From contig NZ_BMMS01000011.1 of the NCBI RefSeq assembly GCF_014646055.1, positions 168,050-232,049 of the forward strand: a stretch of DNA of 64,000 nt, in the 5' to 3' direction. The DNA is from Wenjunlia tyrosinilytica. GTDB lineage: Bacteria; Actinomycetota; Actinomycetes; Streptomycetales; Streptomycetaceae. The notes below the pieces were generated by a model that made no database searches, was not told the DNA's origin, and worked only from the letters and a program-made list of their open reading frames with translations. Below are positions 52,875 through 63,853 of this stretch, piece after piece (position 1 is the first letter of the stretch; each line of letters begins with the position of its first letter). The position numbers and the translations under genes were made by a program.

Positions 52875-54791
52875 CGCACGCTGCTCGCTGAGGGTCTGGC
52901 GGGTGCGCTGCAACCGCAGGGCGAGCTGCACCTCCAGCGCCCGGCCCGGCTTCTGCCAGTCGGCGCCCAGCAGTTCGGTGATCCGCTCCAGGCGGCGCGA
53001 GACCGTGTTGGGGTGCACATGCAGTGACTCGGCGGCGTAGGTCGGGCTGCTGCCGGAGGCGAAGTAGGCCTCCAGGGTGCGGGTCAGATCGGTGAAGCGC
53101 TGGGCGTCGTAGGACAGCACCGGGCCGATGACGGAGTCCACGAAGCCCTCGACATCGTGGTTGTCGGAGAGCAGGACTCCCAGGAACCCCAGTTCCTGGA
53201 CGGAGGAGGTGCTGCCGGAGCCATTGAGGGAGGTGAGCGCGTCCAGGCAGCGCACGGCCTCCTGGTAGACCCGGCCGACCGCGGGTGCCCCCACCGCCGG
53301 TCCCGCCGAACCCACCGTGACCGGGTTGCCGAGCAGCGGTGACAGCTCGGCGGAGACGGCGCGGGCCGCCGCCCCGGCGTCGGTACCCGGGACGAAAAGG
53401 ACGATGCGCCCGGACAGCACGCTCTTGAGGCCCCCGGTGCGCAGCGCGTACGAGGACGCCCACACGACCGCCCGGCCCTGCGAGCCGCCCTCCGGGCGGG
53501 CGACCACCACGACGTGCGGCTGGTCGAGGTCGATGCCCAGCCTGCGGGCGCGCTCCCCGAGTTGCTGCGCCGGACGCTGCGGCACGGCCAGCAGGTCGTC
53601 GAAGAGCAGGTCGCGGACCTGGCTCTCGGCCACGGCGGTGCTGCGCTGGAGGAGCAGGAGGACGGCGGTGGTCTGGGCGACCAGGCGCAGCATCCGCTCC
53701 CCGTTGTCCGCGAGCGGCCCCGAGGGGTGCAGCAGGAGCGAGCCGACGTCCTCGCTGCCCGCGAGGACCGGCGCGACCCAGGTTCCGCCGTCGAGCAGTA
53801 CGGGGGCGCGGCCGGCATGGGCGTCGAGTGCGGCCTTGAGCACCTCGTCATGGTCCAGCGCGGGCATCGGGCCGCTGTCGGCGAGCACTTGGCCGCTGGG
53901 GCCGCGGACCACGAGCCCGCACTCCAGTGCCTCGGAGGCGGTCGCCACGACCGTCCGCAGATCGCTGCCCTCGAGTACCAGGTCGGTCAGCCGGCTCGCG
54001 GTGTCGTTGAGCCGTCGCGCCGCAGCGAGGGTGGCCTTGGCCCGGGAGCCGTCCAGCTCCAGCTCGATGACCTCGGCGTGGGTCTGGTCCAGCAGCCTGG
54101 TCTTCTCGATGGCGACGGCCGCGAGGTCCGCCAGGGAGCTCATCAGCGCGATCTCGTCCGGGGTGAAGTGGCGCGGGTTGCGGTCGGCGGCGTAGAGCAC
54201 ACCGAGGGCACGCACCCCCTGACGCAGCGGGACGGCCATGACCGCGCGCAGCCCCTCGGCCCGCACGACGCGGTCGATCTCGCTGCTGTGCCGGATGCGT
54301 TCGTCGGCCAGGTAGTCGGGGGTCCAGATCGGGGCGGCGTTGGTGGACACGTCCACGCCGAGCCCGCTCTTGATCGGCACCCGGAAGCCCACGGTGAGCG
54401 CGGTGGCGTGGCCGTCCGCGGCCCGTACGTAGGAGTAGTCGGCGCCCGGCTCGTGGAAGCTGATGTAGGACATGTCCAGGGCGAGCAGCAGCCGGGTCCG
54501 GCGGGCGATCAGCTTCAGGAGCGTGTCGAGGTCGTACGGCAGGGTCAGGTCGCGCGCGGTGTCGACCAGCGCCGACAGTCCGGCCTCGCGCTGCTGGCGG
54601 CGGCCGTGCGCCGAGTGGATGCCCAGCGCCAGCCGGGTGGCCTCCGAGAGCCGTTCGACCGTGGTGGGGTCGGCGCCCGAGCGGCGCGCCCGCTCGACGA
54701 GTTCCTCGTAGTGGCTCGGCGGCGCCTCCCTCGAGAGCAGTTCGAGGACCGCGAAGACGTCGAACGCCTCCGGCTCGTGATCCAGCGCCAT
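52797..54791 (-). CDS. GAF-PucR family transcriptional regulator
   Basis: 664 residues. N-terminal helices (1-75), GAF domain (about 85-235; LDMSYISFHEPGADYSYVRA, GVRALGVLYAADRNPRHFTP), a central GGDEF-like/PucR region and the C-terminal CdaR/PucR HTH: LEAYFASGSSPTYAAESLHV and HPNTVSRRLERITELLGADW. ATG 54791 follows GGAGG. Probably senses a small ligand via the GAF domain and controls the cluster. Convergent overlap of 78 bases with the transposase-like gene. Confidence 0.88.
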   Translation of the reverse strand: MALDHEPEAFDVFAVLELLSREAPPSHYEELVERARRSGADPTTVERLSEATRLALGIHSAHGRRQQREAGLSALVDTARDLTLPYDLDTLLKLIARRTRLLLALDMSYISFHEPGADYSYVRAADGHATALTVGFRVPIKSGLGVDVSTNAAPIWTPDYLADERIRHSSEIDRVVRAEGLRAVMAVPLRQGVRALGVLYAADRNPRHFTPDEIALMSSLADLAAVAIEKTRLLDQTHAEVIELELDGSRAKATLAAARRLNDTASRLTDLVLEGSDLRTVVATASEALECGLVVRGPSGQVLADSGPMPALDHDEVLKAALDAHAGRAPVLLDGGTWVAPVLAGSEDVGSLLLHPSGPLADNGERMLRLVAQTTAVLLLLQRSTAVAESQVRDLLFDDLLAVPQRPAQQLGERARRLGIDLDQPHVVVVARPEGGSQGRAVVWASSYALRTGGLKSVLSGRIVLFVPGTDAGAAARAVSAELSPLLGNPVTVGSAGPAVGAPAVGRVYQEAVRCLDALTSLNGSGSTSSVQELGFLGVLLSDNHDVEGFVDSVIGPVLSYDAQRFTDLTRTLEAYFASGSSPTYAAESLHVHPNTVSRRLERITELLGADWQKPGRALEVQLALRLQRTRQTLSEQRASGRQRRDGPPGHREPGGENSGGVGD

Positions 54792-55026
54792 CGCGCAAAC
54801 CTCCGGGCGGGTGAGAGATCAGACGACCTGTTCGAGACCGACACCGTGGAACATGACGCTGGGCAGTGCCCCTCCATGAATGCTGCCTCTTGCAGTGTGC
54901 TCCGGACACCGTGTATGTGACGTGCAGTGTCGCCGAAACACCTTTCGATAATGTCGCGCTCCGGTTGAGGGTTGTCGGAGAGCCGCCGTGCGGAGCGGCG
55001 CACCTTCAAATGCGGTGGGGATTCAC

Positions 55027-55758
55027 GTGACTTTGCAGGTGTCTGAAGTACGCAGCTACGAGCGGTCGCTCGCGCGCAGCAATGAGTCGCTGACCAGGCC
55101 GGACCGCCCTCGTAGCTTCACCATGGCCGGGCGGGAGTGGGACCTTCTGGAAGAGGTCTTCGCCCCGCTCTACTCGCCCTCCACCGGGATCGCCCTAGAC
55201 TTCCTCGGCCTTGCGGAGCCGGTCCGGGCACCGCACCGGGGCTCGCTGCTCGAGATCGGCTGCGGCACCGGTGTCATCGCGGTGACCGGAGCGCTCGCGG
55301 GCCGTGACCGGGTGGTCGCGGCGGACATCAACCCGATGGCGGTCGCCAACGCCGGGATGAACGCGGCACGGCACCACGTCGCCGACCGGGTCCGGGCCGT
55401 GCACAGCGACCTGTTCTCCGCGCTCGCCGGCGAGGAGCCGTTCGACGTGGTGTTCTGGAGCTCGAACTACGTTCTGGCGCCCGAGGACTACACCTACCGG
55501 ACGATGCACGAGCGCGCCTATGTGGACCCCGGATACACGGCTCACCGCAGGTTCCTCACCGAGGTGCCGCGCTGGGTGGCACCGGGCGGGCTCGCGCTGC
55601 TGCACTTCAGCAGCCGCGGCGACGTGGAGGGTCTGCGCGTGATCGCGGACGAGTGCGGCCGGCGGCTGACCGTGCGGCGCACCCGGGCGGTCCGCGAGGG
55701 CGACCACATGGTCGAGCACCTACTGATCGAGGTGACCGAGGCTCCAGCACGTCGCTGA
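55027..55758 (+). CDS. class I SAM-dependent methyltransferase (HemK-like)
   Basis: 243 residues. GREWDLLEEVFAPLYSPSTG, motif I LLEIGCGTGVIAVTGALAG, motif II VVAADINPMAVANAGMNAAR. The N-P-P-Y substrate motif of HemK/PrmC is replaced by FWSSNYVLAPED, so it probably methylates something other than glutamine in proteins. GTG 55027 preferred over GTG 54988. Fifty bases before pabAB and likely cotranscribed. Confidence 0.8.
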   Translation: MTLQVSEVRSYERSLARSNESLTRPDRPRSFTMAGREWDLLEEVFAPLYSPSTGIALDFLGLAEPVRAPHRGSLLEIGCGTGVIAVTGALAGRDRVVAADINPMAVANAGMNAARHHVADRVRAVHSDLFSALAGEEPFDVVFWSSNYVLAPEDYTYRTMHERAYVDPGYTAHRRFLTEVPRWVAPGGLALLHFSSRGDVEGLRVIADECGRRLTVRRTRAVREGDHMVEHLLIEVTEAPARR

Positions 55759-55807
55759 GCCGGTCGCGAGGAACCGGGACAGAGCGAACACGGGGGTACG
55801 GGGGCCA

Positions 55808-57949
<2,142 letters not shown>

Positions 57950-58001
57950 ACGGCCGTGGGACGCAGCGCCCGGCGCATGGAGGTCGCCGGATGACGGTGA
58001 G

Positions 58002-59174
58002 TCAGATCAGGGGAGGGCCGGGTTCGGGGCGAGTCACGCGGTCGGGTGCGCCGTGGGGCCGCCGCAGCGCGTCCTCGACGGCCCCGCTCAGCCGCTCCCA
58101 GGCCGCGAACGAGGCGCGCAGCGCCTGCTCCTCCAGCTCACGGGTGACCTTGGCGAAGGAGATACCGAGCCGCTCCAGCGCGTCCATGACCCCGCGGGCC
58201 GCCGTGTGCTCACCGGTCACGGTGTCGCCGCGCAGCTCGCCGTGGTCGGCCAGCGCCTCCTGCGTGGCCTCGGTCATGGCGCTCACCGTGCCCCAGACCA
58301 CGAGCCCTTCGACGTAGCGGGTGTCGCGGTGGGCGGGGTTGCCCACCTGCGTGGCGGTCCACAGCAGGCGCTGCGGCCTCGCCCCCGCAGCGGCCAGCGC
58401 CCGCCATCGCTCGCTGCCGAGCCGCTCCTCGTAGAGCCGGTACGCCAGGCGGGCGTTGGCGAGCGCGGCCTCGCCGCACAGCTCCTTGACCGCCCCCGCC
58501 CCGAGCTCGTCGAGCGATGCGTCCACCGCGGTGTCGACCGGCCCCAGGAAGAACGACACGACGGATCCGACCGTGGCCAGCTCCACCCCCGCGTCCAGGG
58601 CCCGCTCCAGTCCCTCGAAGTACGCGTCGAGGACGGCGCCGTAGCGCTCCACCGAGAAGACCGGTGAGGCGTTGACCCCGATCCCCTCGGCGAGGCACTG
58701 GCTCATGGCGCACAGCCCCTCGGTGGTGGCCGGGATCTTCACCAGCAGGTTGGGCCGGTTCACCGCCCAGGACAGCGCCCGCGCCTCGGCCACCGTCGCC
58801 GCGGTGCGCCGGGCCAGGCGGGGATCGGTCTCGATGCAGACCCTTCCGTCCACCCCCGTGCCCGACTCGAAGACCGGCATCAGCACATCGCACGCCCAGC
58901 GCGCGTCGTACGTGGTGAGGGCCCGCACGGCCTCCTCGGTGCCGACGCCCCGGTGGGCGAGCTGGTCCAACTGCTCGTGGTAGGCCGGGCTCTCGGCCAC
59001 GGCCCGCGCGCACAGCGCCGGATCGGAGGCGACCCCTGCCGCCCGCCCGTCCCGGACGAGCCGGTCCAGGCGTCCGGAGGCGAGCCGGTCCCGGCAGAGC
59101 CCGTCGAGCCAGACGCGGACCCCCTCGGCGGCCAGCTCCTCCAGGATCCCGCCGAGGACCTTGAATTCGGCCAT
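58002..59174 (-). CDS. tal: transaldolase
   Basis: 390 residues. Schiff-base Lys146 in NRPNLLVKIPATTEGL. Other family features: LDGLCRDRLASGRLDRLV, IETDPRLARR, GIGVNASPVFSVERY, ATVGSVVSFFLGPVDTAVD, LLWTATQVGNPAHRDTRYVE. ATG 59174 with AGGAGGAG upstream. Exchanges C3 units between sugar phosphates and can raise erythrose-4-phosphate, the shikimate precursor of chorismate used by the adjacent PabAB; also ribulose-5-phosphate supply for isonitrile formation. This role is inferred. Confidence 0.92.
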   Translation of the reverse strand: MAEFKVLGGILEELAAEGVRVWLDGLCRDRLASGRLDRLVRDGRAAGVASDPALCARAVAESPAYHEQLDQLAHRGVGTEEAVRALTTYDARWACDVLMPVFESGTGVDGRVCIETDPRLARRTAATVAEARALSWAVNRPNLLVKIPATTEGLCAMSQCLAEGIGVNASPVFSVERYGAVLDAYFEGLERALDAGVELATVGSVVSFFLGPVDTAVDASLDELGAGAVKELCGEAALANARLAYRLYEERLGSERWRALAAAGARPQRLLWTATQVGNPAHRDTRYVEGLVVWGTVSAMTEATQEALADHGELRGDTVTGEHTAARGVMDALERLGISFAKVTRELEEQALRASFAAWERLSGAVEDALRRPHGAPDRVTRPEPGPPLI

Positions 59175-59306
59175 GTCGGCACTCCTCCTCCGCAGTCCCA
59201 AGTCCCTGCTGTGTGGGCGGCGGGCCACGACCGGAAGCGACCGAGGCCATGCGGTGAATGCCAAGGGTAGGTCAAGAAGCGCGGTGGACCACGAAGGGCG
59301 GCGCAC

Positions 59307-59405
59307 ACTTTGTCAGGTAGCGCACGCTTTCCGAACGCGCCCCGGCTCTCCCCCACTTGAGTGCGGCCGGCCATTGCCCGCCCACTTGACAAAGTATCCG
59401 GACGG
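59307..59405. promoter_or_regulatory. inverted TGACAAAGT motifs in divergent promoter
   Basis: ACTTTGTCA (59307-59315) and TGACAAAGT (59397-59405), the same 9-mer in opposite directions. Each lies about 125-135 bases upstream of its start codon (transaldolase 59174; ligase 59524). Could be two -35-like elements (TTGACA at 59396) or one regulator bound twice. No other clear element is seen in the 349-base region. Confidence 0.5.
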
Positions 59406-59523
59406 CGCGGGAACTTCTCCGGCCCCGGTGCCATGGTGGTGCTCAGCCAAGCACCGCGCCCGGCTTCAGGCGCGAATCCCATCGACGCTCATGCCTTGGC
59501 GGGAAGAATCTTGGAGGAGCGTA

Positions 59524-60870
59524 ATGACAAGCTCGTTTCTCGACCGGTTGAAGAGTTTCGGGGACAAGGACGCCGTCGTCTTCAACGGTACGCGTTACAG
59601 CTACTCGCATCTGGTGCAGCGCATTGCCGACTGGCAGGAATTCCTGGCCGTCAACGAGGTGCGTCCGGGACAGGTGGTGGCGCTCGAGGGAGTCAGCTCC
59701 GTCGAGGCGTGCGCGGGCCTGCTCGCCCTCATCGAGCAGGGGACCATCGTCGTTCCCCTGACGCCGCTGCCGGACGCCAAGCGGGCCGAGTTCCACGAGA
59801 TCGCCGAGGTCGAGGCCGTCGTCACCATCGACGCCGACAACGGGACTCGGGCCCACGAGCGCACGGACCGCTCCGCCGACCACGAGCTCTACGGCACCCT
59901 TCGGGAGCGCGGCGCCCCCGGTCTGGTCCTGTTCAGCTCGGGCACCACCGGCCGGAGCAAGGCGACCGTACTCGACTTCGGGAAGGTGCTGGCCCGCTAC
60001 GGCGAGCCCACCCGGCCCAAGCGCACCCTGGCCTTCCTCAACCTCGACCACATCGGCGGCATCAACACCCTGCTGCACACACTCAGCCAGGGCGGTGCCA
60101 TCGTCACCATCGCCGAGCGCACCCCGGAGACGGTGTGCGCGGCGGTCGCCGAGTTCGGTGTGGAGGTCCTGCCCACCACCCCCACCTTCCTCAACATGCT
60201 GCTGATCTCGGGCGCCTACCAGCGCTTCGACATCAGCACCCTGGGGCTGATCACCTACGGCACCGAGCCGATGCCGCTGCGGACGCTCCAGAAACTCAAG
60301 GAGGCACTGCCCGACATCCGCTTCAAGCAGACCTACGGGCTGTCCGAGCTGGGCATCATGCCCACCAAGTCCAAGAGCGACGACACCCTGTGGGTGAAGC
60401 TGGGCGGGGCGGGGTTCGAGTACCGCATCACCGACGGCATCCTGTGGATCCGCTCGGAGATGGCGATGCTCGGCTACCTCAACGCGCCGGCGCCCTTCGA
60501 CGACGAGGGCTTCTTCAACACCCAGGACGCGGTGGAGACCGACGGCGACTACGTGCGCATCCTCGGCCGCCGCTCGGAGATCATCAACGTCGCCGGCGAG
60601 AAGGTGTACCCGAGCGAGGTCGAGAACGTCCTGCTCGAGATCCCCAACATCGCCGAGGCCACGGTCTCCGGCCGCCCCAGCCACATCACCGGGATGGTGG
60701 TCAAGGCCACCGTCAAACTGGCCGAGCCCGCCGACGAGCGGGACGTGGTCCGCGAGATCCGCGCCCACTGCCGCAAGCGCCTCGAGGCGTTCAAGGTGCC
60801 GGTGGTGGTCGAGGTCTCCGACGCCGACCAGCACTCCGACCGCTTCAAGAAGATCAGGAGCGCGGCGTGA
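59524..60870 (+). CDS. AMP-dependent acyl/aryl-CoA-ACP ligase
   Basis: 448 residues. Adenylation motifs: A3 GLVLFSSGTTGRSKATV (136-149), TYGLSELGIM, NTQDAVETDGDYVRILGRRS (A7/A8) and EIINVAGEKVYPSEVENVLL, with a terminal DRFKKIRS providing the A10-like Lys. A bit shorter than usual (about 500). ATG 59524 has GGAGGAG upstream. Likely loads an acid onto the carrier protein three genes on (61628). Substrate cannot be read from the sequence. Confidence 0.88.
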   Translation: MTSSFLDRLKSFGDKDAVVFNGTRYSYSHLVQRIADWQEFLAVNEVRPGQVVALEGVSSVEACAGLLALIEQGTIVVPLTPLPDAKRAEFHEIAEVEAVVTIDADNGTRAHERTDRSADHELYGTLRERGAPGLVLFSSGTTGRSKATVLDFGKVLARYGEPTRPKRTLAFLNLDHIGGINTLLHTLSQGGAIVTIAERTPETVCAAVAEFGVEVLPTTPTFLNMLLISGAYQRFDISTLGLITYGTEPMPLRTLQKLKEALPDIRFKQTYGLSELGIMPTKSKSDDTLWVKLGGAGFEYRITDGILWIRSEMAMLGYLNAPAPFDDEGFFNTQDAVETDGDYVRILGRRSEIINVAGEKVYPSEVENVLLEIPNIAEATVSGRPSHITGMVVKATVKLAEPADERDVVREIRAHCRKRLEAFKVPVVVEVSDADQHSDRFKKIRSAA

Positions 60871-61634
60871 CGACGGCGCAGGAGTCCACGGGGGAGACCG
60901 CGGCCGACGACCGCAAGGTCGCCGTGATCAGCGGCGGGAGCAAGGGACTCGGCCGGGCCCTGGTCGAGCGGCTGCTGGAGGAGGGCTGGCGTGTGGCGAC
61001 CTTCTGCCGCGCCCAGAACGACTTCACGCGGACGATCGCCGAGGACCGGCCGGACGCGTTCTTCTGGGCCGCAGCCGACCTGGGCGAACCGCAGTCCCTG
61101 CGCACCTTCGCACGAAGCGTGACCGAGCGGTTCGGCCGGATCGACCTGCTGGTCAACAACGCGGGAGTGCTCCACCAGGAGCTCTTCCTCACCACCGCGC
61201 CCAAGCAGATCGACGCCCTGATCACCAAGAACCTCACGGCCCCGATCATGCTCACCCAGGCCTGCGCCCGGGTGATGACCCGCGGTGGCGGCGGGACCGT
61301 CGTCAACATCTCCTCCATCAACGCGATCCGCGGCTACCGGGGCGTCACCGCCTACGCCGCCGCCAAGGCCGGACTGGACGGCTTCACCCGAAGCCTGGCC
61401 CGGGAACTCGGCGCCTTCAACATCCGGGTGAATTCACTCGTCCCCGGATTCTTCGACAGCGACATGACCGCGGAGGTCACTTCGACCAACCGCGAACGGA
61501 TTCAGCGCCGCACTCCACTCGGCCGACTGGGCAACGTCGACGAGATAGCCGACGCGGTCCTCTTCCTCACCTCTTCCCGGTCGTCCTTTGTCACCGGGCA
61601 GTCCTTGGTTATCGACGGAGGCATCACATGCTAG
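60867..61634 (+). CDS. SDR family 3-oxoacyl-ACP reductase-like protein
   Basis: 255 residues. VISGGSKGLGRALVERLLEE (TGxxxGxG-like), NNAG at 97-100, Ser149/150 in VVNISSINAIRG, Tyr163 and Lys167 in AYAAAKAGLDGFTRSLA, C-terminus SFVTGQSLVIDGGITC, as in FabG. GTG 60867 overlaps the ligase stop (GTGA). The ACP gene starts before its stop (7-base overlap). Likely reduces a beta-keto group on the ACP-bound chain. Confidence 0.9.
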   Translation: MTTAQESTGETAADDRKVAVISGGSKGLGRALVERLLEEGWRVATFCRAQNDFTRTIAEDRPDAFFWAAADLGEPQSLRTFARSVTERFGRIDLLVNNAGVLHQELFLTTAPKQIDALITKNLTAPIMLTQACARVMTRGGGGTVVNISSINAIRGYRGVTAYAAAKAGLDGFTRSLARELGAFNIRVNSLVPGFFDSDMTAEVTSTNRERIQRRTPLGRLGNVDEIADAVLFLTSSRSSFVTGQSLVIDGGITC

Positions 61635-61906
61635 TCCGAAAGAGTGTGCGCAGCGTGATCGAGCAGGAGATCCACGCCCTCCTCATGGAGTCGGAGGATG
61701 CATCGGAATCCCTGTCGGCCGACGATGAACTGTTCGAACTCGGCCTGAATTCGCTCATGCTCGCCCAGTTGCTCATCCAGCTCGAAGCGGAACTGGGGGT
61801 CGACCCGTTCTCGGAACAGGTCTCCATCACCGACATCCGCTCCGTCAGCGACCTGGTGAACGCCTACGAGCAGGCGATCGAGGCGCGGTCCCAGGGCGAG
61901 GGCTGA
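61628..61906 (+). CDS. acyl carrier protein
   Basis: 92 residues. Carrier protein with phosphopantetheine site Ser42 in FELGLNSLMLAQLL (the usual LGxDS replaced by LGLNS) and helical pattern of PCP/ACP domains. Overlaps the SDR stop by 7 bases. Together with the ligase and SDR it forms a stand-alone chain-modification set. No KS or condensation domain is in this window. Confidence 0.88.
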   Translation: MLVRKSVRSVIEQEIHALLMESEDASESLSADDELFELGLNSLMLAQLLIQLEAELGVDPFSEQVSITDIRSVSDLVNAYEQAIEARSQGEG

Positions 61907-61910
61907 CCCG

Positions 61911-62939
61911 ATGACGACGGGACAGCGGCTCGCGCTGCGCTCCATCGACGACTATCTGGGCCCGGGGGAGACGCGTTTCTTCTCCCGCGGTTACCAGCGG
62001 GCCACCTACGACGTCCACGACATCGTCGTGACGCCGGCCGGCTCCGAGAAGCCGGGAGTGCTCGCCAAGGCCAATCTGACCTACCCGGCGGACTGGTCCA
62101 AGAAGAAGGACGGCACCGACCTTCGTCCTCACCTGAGCACGATCGACGCCCTGGTGCTCGGCGTCCAGCTCGCCGAACTCCACCTCGTCCACGCCTACGG
62201 GCTGGACGGGCAGGACCGGCGCACGATGCGGCTGCGCAAGATCGTCCTGCGGGCGGGCAACGCCCCGCAGGAGGACCTCGAGGGCATCGCCCTGTCCGCC
62301 AAGCTCGTGGACACCGCGCCCGAGCCGGCTGCCGCCGGAGGCTTCCAGTCGGTGTACGACTGCTCCGTCGGGGGCCTGCGGGTGCGCTGCGAGATCGAGC
62401 ACCGGGTGGCCGGCAAGGCCGGCACCGAGGCGAGGTTCGGCTCGCTCGTCGAGGCCCTCGGGCCGGGTGAGGAGCGGTTCTACGGCGAGGGCTTCAAGCT
62501 GCGGCGGCACACGATTGGGGACGTCCGGGTGGACATGGACGACCTGACCGCCAGGGGCCAGGTGGCCTTCCACGAGGTCGAGGGCAGCCGGGCGCCGACG
62601 CGGGGCATCGAGGGAGAGGGTCAGCCGTCCATCGCCCTGGTCGACTGCTTTGTCGTCAACCTCCAGCTGGCCCAGGTGCTGATGTACGAGCTGGACTCCA
62701 TCACCCGGGAGAGCAGCAACACCCTGTGGATGATGCAGACCGTCATGGACGCCGCCGAGATCCGGCAGCCCCTGACGGCGCCCCTCGAGGCCCACGCGTC
62801 CATCTCGGCCAAGCGCCTTCTGCCGCTGCGCGGCGCGACGTGGCGCAGCGTCGACATCCAGGGCCGCCTCGGCGGCATCGAGATGCGCTGCTCGTTCGCG
62901 CACGAGCTGCCCGCCAAGGCCGAACCCGAAGCGGCGTGA
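61911..62939 (+). CDS. AvrD family protein
   Basis: 342 residues. Two repeated halves, each starting with LGPGE: LGPGETRFFSRGYQRATYDV (16-35) and LGPGEERFYGEGFKLRRHTI (183-202), the duplicated hot-dog-like layout of AvrD. In Pseudomonas syringae AvrD is required to make syringolides, acyl-glycosides formed from xylulose and a beta-keto acid. Related AfsA enzymes join a beta-keto acyl chain to DHAP. Here it could join an ACP-bound acyl group and a sugar or triose, consistent with the ligase-SDR-ACP set just upstream. Start ATG 61911; activity is inferred. Confidence 0.85.
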   Translation: MTTGQRLALRSIDDYLGPGETRFFSRGYQRATYDVHDIVVTPAGSEKPGVLAKANLTYPADWSKKKDGTDLRPHLSTIDALVLGVQLAELHLVHAYGLDGQDRRTMRLRKIVLRAGNAPQEDLEGIALSAKLVDTAPEPAAAGGFQSVYDCSVGGLRVRCEIEHRVAGKAGTEARFGSLVEALGPGEERFYGEGFKLRRHTIGDVRVDMDDLTARGQVAFHEVEGSRAPTRGIEGEGQPSIALVDCFVVNLQLAQVLMYELDSITRESSNTLWMMQTVMDAAEIRQPLTAPLEAHASISAKRLLPLRGATWRSVDIQGRLGGIEMRCSFAHELPAKAEPEAA

Positions 62940-62992
62940 CGGCGTCACGACCGACGCCCGCCCCGACATAGCGACCGGCAGGAGCCCCACAC

Positions 62993-63718
62993 ATGAGAAT
63001 TTCGATCTCCGGTACCTACTCGGCGGGGAAGACCTTCACCGCCATGGCCCTCTCGCACCACACGGGCATACCGCGCTCCCCAGCCAAGACCATCCGGGAG
63101 ATCATGCCCGACGCGGTCCCCGGCAAGGCGCTCACCGAGGTGACGCCGGCGGAGTACATCCAGCTGGCCGTGCGCCGCCACGTCGGCCGCGCGGTCAACG
63201 AGGCGCTGCTGGGCAGCAGCTTCATCGCGGACGGATCCTCGCTTCAGGAGTGGACGTACGCGGCCGCCCGTGTGGAGTTCGGCATGGACCCGGGTGCCAA
63301 CGTGGACAGCCCGCCGCCGCCCTCCCCCGAGATGGACTTCTTCGGGGAGGTGACCGCGCAGCTGGGACACTACTTCAAACAGCACGTCAAGGAGTCGTTC
63401 GACGGCTTCGTGCATCTGCGCAGGGAGTTCGGGCTGGCCAGTGACGGCCACCGGCCCATGAACGAGCGCTTCCGCAGCACCTGCGACGACATGCTGCTGC
63501 GGGCGCTCGACGAGCTCGAGATCCCCTACCACGTCATCGGGGGCACCGTCCCCGAGCGTCTGACGAAGATCGTCACGCTCTTCGGCCTCCCCACGGTGCT
63601 GAGCATCGACGAGTCGATCGCGCTGGCCTCCGAGGAGTACTCGAAGGTCGACTGGCGCCTCGAGAAGGAACGCACGCAGAGCGCGGCGGCAGCCGCAGCG
63701 ACGGCAGCCGCCGTCTGA
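62993..63718 (+). CDS. P-loop ATPase/kinase (AAA_28/NadR-like)
   Basis: 241 residues. Walker A GTYSAGKT (residues 7-14). The next segment SPAKTIREIMPDAVPGKALT and the mid-part FIADGSSLQEWTYAAARVEF resemble NadR-type kinases (AAA_28). The C-terminal third, RSTCDDMLLRALDELEIPYH and VIGGTVPERLTKIVTLFG, fits the lid/substrate region. Ends in an Ala-rich tail. In the cluster it may phosphorylate an intermediate. ATG 62993 follows AGGAG. Confidence 0.8.
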   Translation: MRISISGTYSAGKTFTAMALSHHTGIPRSPAKTIREIMPDAVPGKALTEVTPAEYIQLAVRRHVGRAVNEALLGSSFIADGSSLQEWTYAAARVEFGMDPGANVDSPPPPSPEMDFFGEVTAQLGHYFKQHVKESFDGFVHLRREFGLASDGHRPMNERFRSTCDDMLLRALDELEIPYHVIGGTVPERLTKIVTLFGLPTVLSIDESIALASEEYSKVDWRLEKERTQSAAAAAATAAAV

Positions 63719-63750
63719 CCGCCGCCCCACGACAACGGCCGGTGCCGGTC

Positions 63751-63778
63751 GGCGCGGACGTCTGCCAGCGTCCGCGCC
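63751..63778 (+). terminator. hairpin between kinase and MFS genes
   Basis: GGCGCGGACG / CGTCCGCGCC, 10-bp stem, 8-nt loop, 33 bases after the kinase stop. May be terminator or attenuator, as the MFS gene follows in the same direction. Confidence 0.6.
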
Positions 63779-63853
63779 GCCCGGCGCACGCCGACCGGGT
63801 CGACCGGGCCGCGGAACCCTCCACAAACCGCCTCTCACAAGGGACTCCATCCC

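Noticed and set aside
61628..61906. Non-ribosomal peptide synthetase or polyketide synthase module around the carrier protein
   Set aside because: No condensation, ketosynthase or acyltransferase domain in the window; the carrier protein is stand-alone.
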